Positions 13,775-15,707 of a stretch of 15,707 bases of DNA are shown in pieces; position 1 is the first letter of the stretch; each line of letters starts with the position of its first letter. Source of the DNA: an uncultured Oscillibacter sp. (lineage in GTDB: Bacteria; Bacillota; Clostridia; Oscillospirales; Oscillospiraceae); the NCBI GenBank assembly GCA_910589315.1, contig CAJUTB010000049.1:1-15707 (forward strand), written 5' to 3'. The notes under the pieces were generated by a model. That model was given only the letters and a program-made list of their open reading frames with translations. It searched no databases and was not told where the DNA came from. Made by a program: the position numbers and the translations under genes.

Positions 13775-14108
13775 TTCCCGGCCCATTTAGGGCTTGTATA
13801 TTGGCCGCGAACCGGCCGGCTTTTAGGCCGCTTACTGTGACGGCTTATCGTTAGACAGTCGGGAAAACATATTGCAAATGGATGTGGATTTCTTTGCCCT
13901 GTGGGATCAGCTTAACACAACTCGAAACGCTATGGCGATGCGTCTGCCTGGCGGAAACTGGCGTTGCAGATCGATTCTTTGGATCTCCGCTTTTTCAATC
14001 GGTTTTTGTCGTAGAAACAAAGGTACGCCGCCGCGTTTTTCCATATTCAAAAACGATGAGTTTTTTCTGGCGGCAGAGTGATTTTTTATGAAAAAGGATG
14101 TGTGCTCC
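13775..14108 (+). other. Non-coding interval upstream of guaA with small hairpins
   Basis: About 330 bases without a credible gene; short frames here lack ribosome-binding sites. The first part (13803-13859) folds into short helices. GGCCG (13803-13807) can pair with CGGCC (13813-13817), but the same CGGCC can instead pair with GGCCG (13826-13830). A third hairpin joins ACTGTGACG (13834-13842) with CGTTAGACAGT (13849-13859) around a six-base loop. Farther on, AGATC (13968-13972) and GATCT (13982-13986) flank a 9-base loop shortly before a T-run. I found no confident promoter for guaA and no match to the purine riboswitch core. Confidence 0.4.
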
Positions 14109-15650
14109 ATGTCTCATCAAACTGTGATTGTCCTCGATTTCGGCGGACAATATAACCAGCTCATTGCCCGCCGCGTCCGGGAATGCGGCGTTTACTGCGA
14201 GGTCAAGCCTTACACCACTCCCCTCGCGGACCTTTGCGCCATGAACCCCATCGGCTTCATCTTTACCGGCGGCCCCAACAGCGTCTACGCCCCCTCCTCC
14301 CCCCAAGCTGACCCGGGAATCTTCCGGTTGGGCGTGCCGGTTCTCGGTATTTGCTACGGCTGCCAATTGCTCGCCCACAACCTCGGCGGAAAAGTTACCG
14401 CCGCTGTGGACGACTCTGCTCGGGAGTATGGCAAGACGGAGACCTTCTTCGACACCTCCTGCAAGCTGTTTCAGGGACTTCCTGCACAGGGCATCACTTG
14501 GATGAGCCACGGGGATTATATGGAAAAAGTTCCCGACGGCTTTCAGCTCTGCGCGCACAGCGCGGCTTGTCCAAATGTTGCCATCGCTGATGAAAAACGC
14601 GGGTTTTACGGCGTTCAGTACCATCCTGAGGTCAACCATACGGAACATGGTACGGACATGATTCGTAATTTCCTTTACAACGTCTGCGGCGCAGCGGGTG
14701 ACTGGACCATGGGCGATTATAAGGAAACCGCTGTCCGGCAGATTCGGGAGAAGGTTGGAACAGGACGCGTCCTCCTCGCCTTGAGCGGCGGCGTGGATTC
14801 CTCTGTTGCGGCGGCACTGGTCGCGGAAGCCGTTGGTCGCCAGCTCACCTGCGTGTTTGTCGACCATGGCTTGATGCGTTTGAACGAAGGCGATGAGGTT
14901 GAGGCCGCTTTCCAAAAATGGGATATTCAATTTGTACGGGCCAACGCGGAGGAACGGTTCCTTTCAAAACTGGCCGGAGTATCGGAGCCGGAACGGAAAC
15001 GCAAGATTATTGGCGAGGAATTCATTCGCGTCTTTGAGGCAGAGGCGAAAAAAATTGGCCAGGTGGATTATCTGGTCCAGGGTACGATTTATCCAGATGT
15101 AATTGAATCCGGCGCGGGTGATGCGGCGGTGATTAAGAGTCATCATAATGTGGGCGGTTTGCCGGATTATGTGGATTTTAAGGAGATTATCGAGCCGCTG
15201 CGGCTGCTGTTTAAGGATGAAGTACGGCAATTGGGCCGGGAGTTGGATCTGCCGGAATATCTGGTAATGCGTCAGCCGTTCCCGGGGCCTGGACTGGCTA
15301 TTCGCGTGATTGGCGAGGTGACTAAGGAAAAGCTGGACACCTTGCGGCAAGCGGATTTTATTTTCCGGGATGAGATTGCCCACGCGAAACTGGAAGGTAC
15401 AATGAACCAGTATTTTGCCGTGTTGACGAATATGCGGTCCGTGGGTGTGATGGGTGACGGACGGACGTATGATTATACGCTTGCGTTGCGGTCCGTGACC
15501 ACCAGCGATTTTATGACCGCCGACTGGACCCGAATTCCTTATGAGGTCCTGGACCGTGTCAGCGTGCGGATTGTTAACGAGGTGCCAAATATTAACCGGA
15601 TTGTTTATGATATCACCTCCAAACCACCCGCTACGATTGAGTGGGAATAA
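14109..15650 (+). CDS. guaA: GMP synthase (glutamine-hydrolysing)
   Basis: 513 residues, standard length. It converts XMP, ATP and glutamine to GMP, the last step of guanine nucleotide synthesis. The N-terminal class I amidotransferase domain shows the nucleophile in GICYGCQ (C82) and the His-Glu pair in YHPE (H172, E174). The ATP pyrophosphatase domain begins with the P-loop SGGVDSS (226-232). The C-terminal dimerisation domain ends in the conserved KPPATIEWE. Start choice: the ATG at 14109 gives the usual MSHQTVIVLDFGGQYNQL beginning and has AAAAGGA about 11 bases upstream; the in-frame ATG seven codons earlier lacks such a site. It works directly after Xpt in salvage. Codon choice drifts from C-ending in the first half to more T/G-ending in the second. 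Confidence 0.97.
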   Translation: MSHQTVIVLDFGGQYNQLIARRVRECGVYCEVKPYTTPLADLCAMNPIGFIFTGGPNSVYAPSSPQADPGIFRLGVPVLGICYGCQLLAHNLGGKVTAAVDDSAREYGKTETFFDTSCKLFQGLPAQGITWMSHGDYMEKVPDGFQLCAHSAACPNVAIADEKRGFYGVQYHPEVNHTEHGTDMIRNFLYNVCGAAGDWTMGDYKETAVRQIREKVGTGRVLLALSGGVDSSVAAALVAEAVGRQLTCVFVDHGLMRLNEGDEVEAAFQKWDIQFVRANAEERFLSKLAGVSEPERKRKIIGEEFIRVFEAEAKKIGQVDYLVQGTIYPDVIESGAGDAAVIKSHHNVGGLPDYVDFKEIIEPLRLLFKDEVRQLGRELDLPEYLVMRQPFPGPGLAIRVIGEVTKEKLDTLRQADFIFRDEIAHAKLEGTMNQYFAVLTNMRSVGVMGDGRTYDYTLALRSVTTSDFMTADWTRIPYEVLDRVSVRIVNEVPNINRIVYDITSKPPATIEWE

Positions 15651-15667
15651 ACATTTAGTGTTTTCTG

Positions 15668-15707
15668 AATCCTGAAAAGCGTTGGTAATACAGCGTTTTT
15701 CAGGATT
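15668..15707 (+). terminator. Probable guaA terminator, cut by the window end
   Basis: AATCCTGAAAA (15668-15678) pairs perfectly with TTTTCAGGATT (15697-15707) around an 18-base loop, starting 17 bases after the guaA stop. The T-run that would confirm an intrinsic terminator would lie beyond the last base, so the call is provisional. Confidence 0.5.

Noticed and set aside
13872..14091. Two 69-codon frames before guaA as small genes
   Set aside because: No ribosome-binding site and no protein-like pattern; both end around the guaA start.
13775..14108. Purine riboswitch before guaA
   Set aside because: The conserved aptamer core and loop-loop motifs are not visible; the hairpins present have a different layout.

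Overview
The window looks like chromosomal DNA of a moderately GC-rich member of the Firmicutes, class Clostridia, probably an Oscillospirales-type gut anaerobe. This is an inference. It rests on strong AGGAGG ribosome-binding sites, good sigma-A-type promoters, several TTG/GTG starts, the YmfF/YmfH M16 pair, an Mrp/NBP35 ATPase with an N-terminal cysteine cluster instead of a DUF59 domain, and overall protein character. There is no CRISPR array, tRNA, rRNA, phage or insertion sequence that I can recognise.

Layout. (1) 1-3065, minus strand: the start of the S10 ribosomal protein operon in canonical order, rpsJ, rplC, rplD, rplW, rplB and the 5' end of rpsS. It is driven by a near-consensus promoter (TTGACA-N17-TATGAT, with an AT-rich upstream element) about 280 nt upstream of rpsJ. 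The long leader contains a strong 5' hairpin and an intrinsic-terminator-like hairpin, so transcription attenuation is likely. (2) 3476-3619, minus: a 47-residue single-span membrane protein gene with a perfect ribosome-binding site. (3) 3714-3761: two back-to-back promoters sharing a symmetric -10 region. One serves the small membrane gene, the other the rightward operon ymfF-ymfH-lgt (3868-7390), which closes with a textbook terminator. (4) 7460-9269, minus: an SDR-family dehydrogenase downstream of an AraC-family regulator whose promoter carries an inverted repeat over its -10. (5) 9552-12648, plus: a YhaN/SbcC-like ATPase with a central transmembrane hairpin, then the Mrp/NBP35 Fe-S carrier ATPase and a strong terminator. 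(6) 12767-15650, plus: xpt, an AT-richer orphan 133-codon gene, about 330 nt of non-coding DNA with small RNA-like hairpins, and guaA, with an inverted repeat at the window edge.

How it fits together: the left half is translation machinery and its control. YmfF/YmfH belong to the genes linked to EF-P 5-aminopentanol modification, and Lgt starts lipoprotein maturation. The right half ends in guanine nucleotide supply: Xpt salvages xanthine to XMP and GuaA converts XMP to GMP, so the two enzymes catalyse consecutive steps. The most interesting unexplained material is regulatory: the S10 leader attenuator, the structured rpsJ-rplC spacer with loop-to-Shine-Dalgarno complementarity, the symmetric bidirectional promoter, and the xpt-guaA interval with its orphan gene and hairpins. 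I found no clear new multi-gene system.
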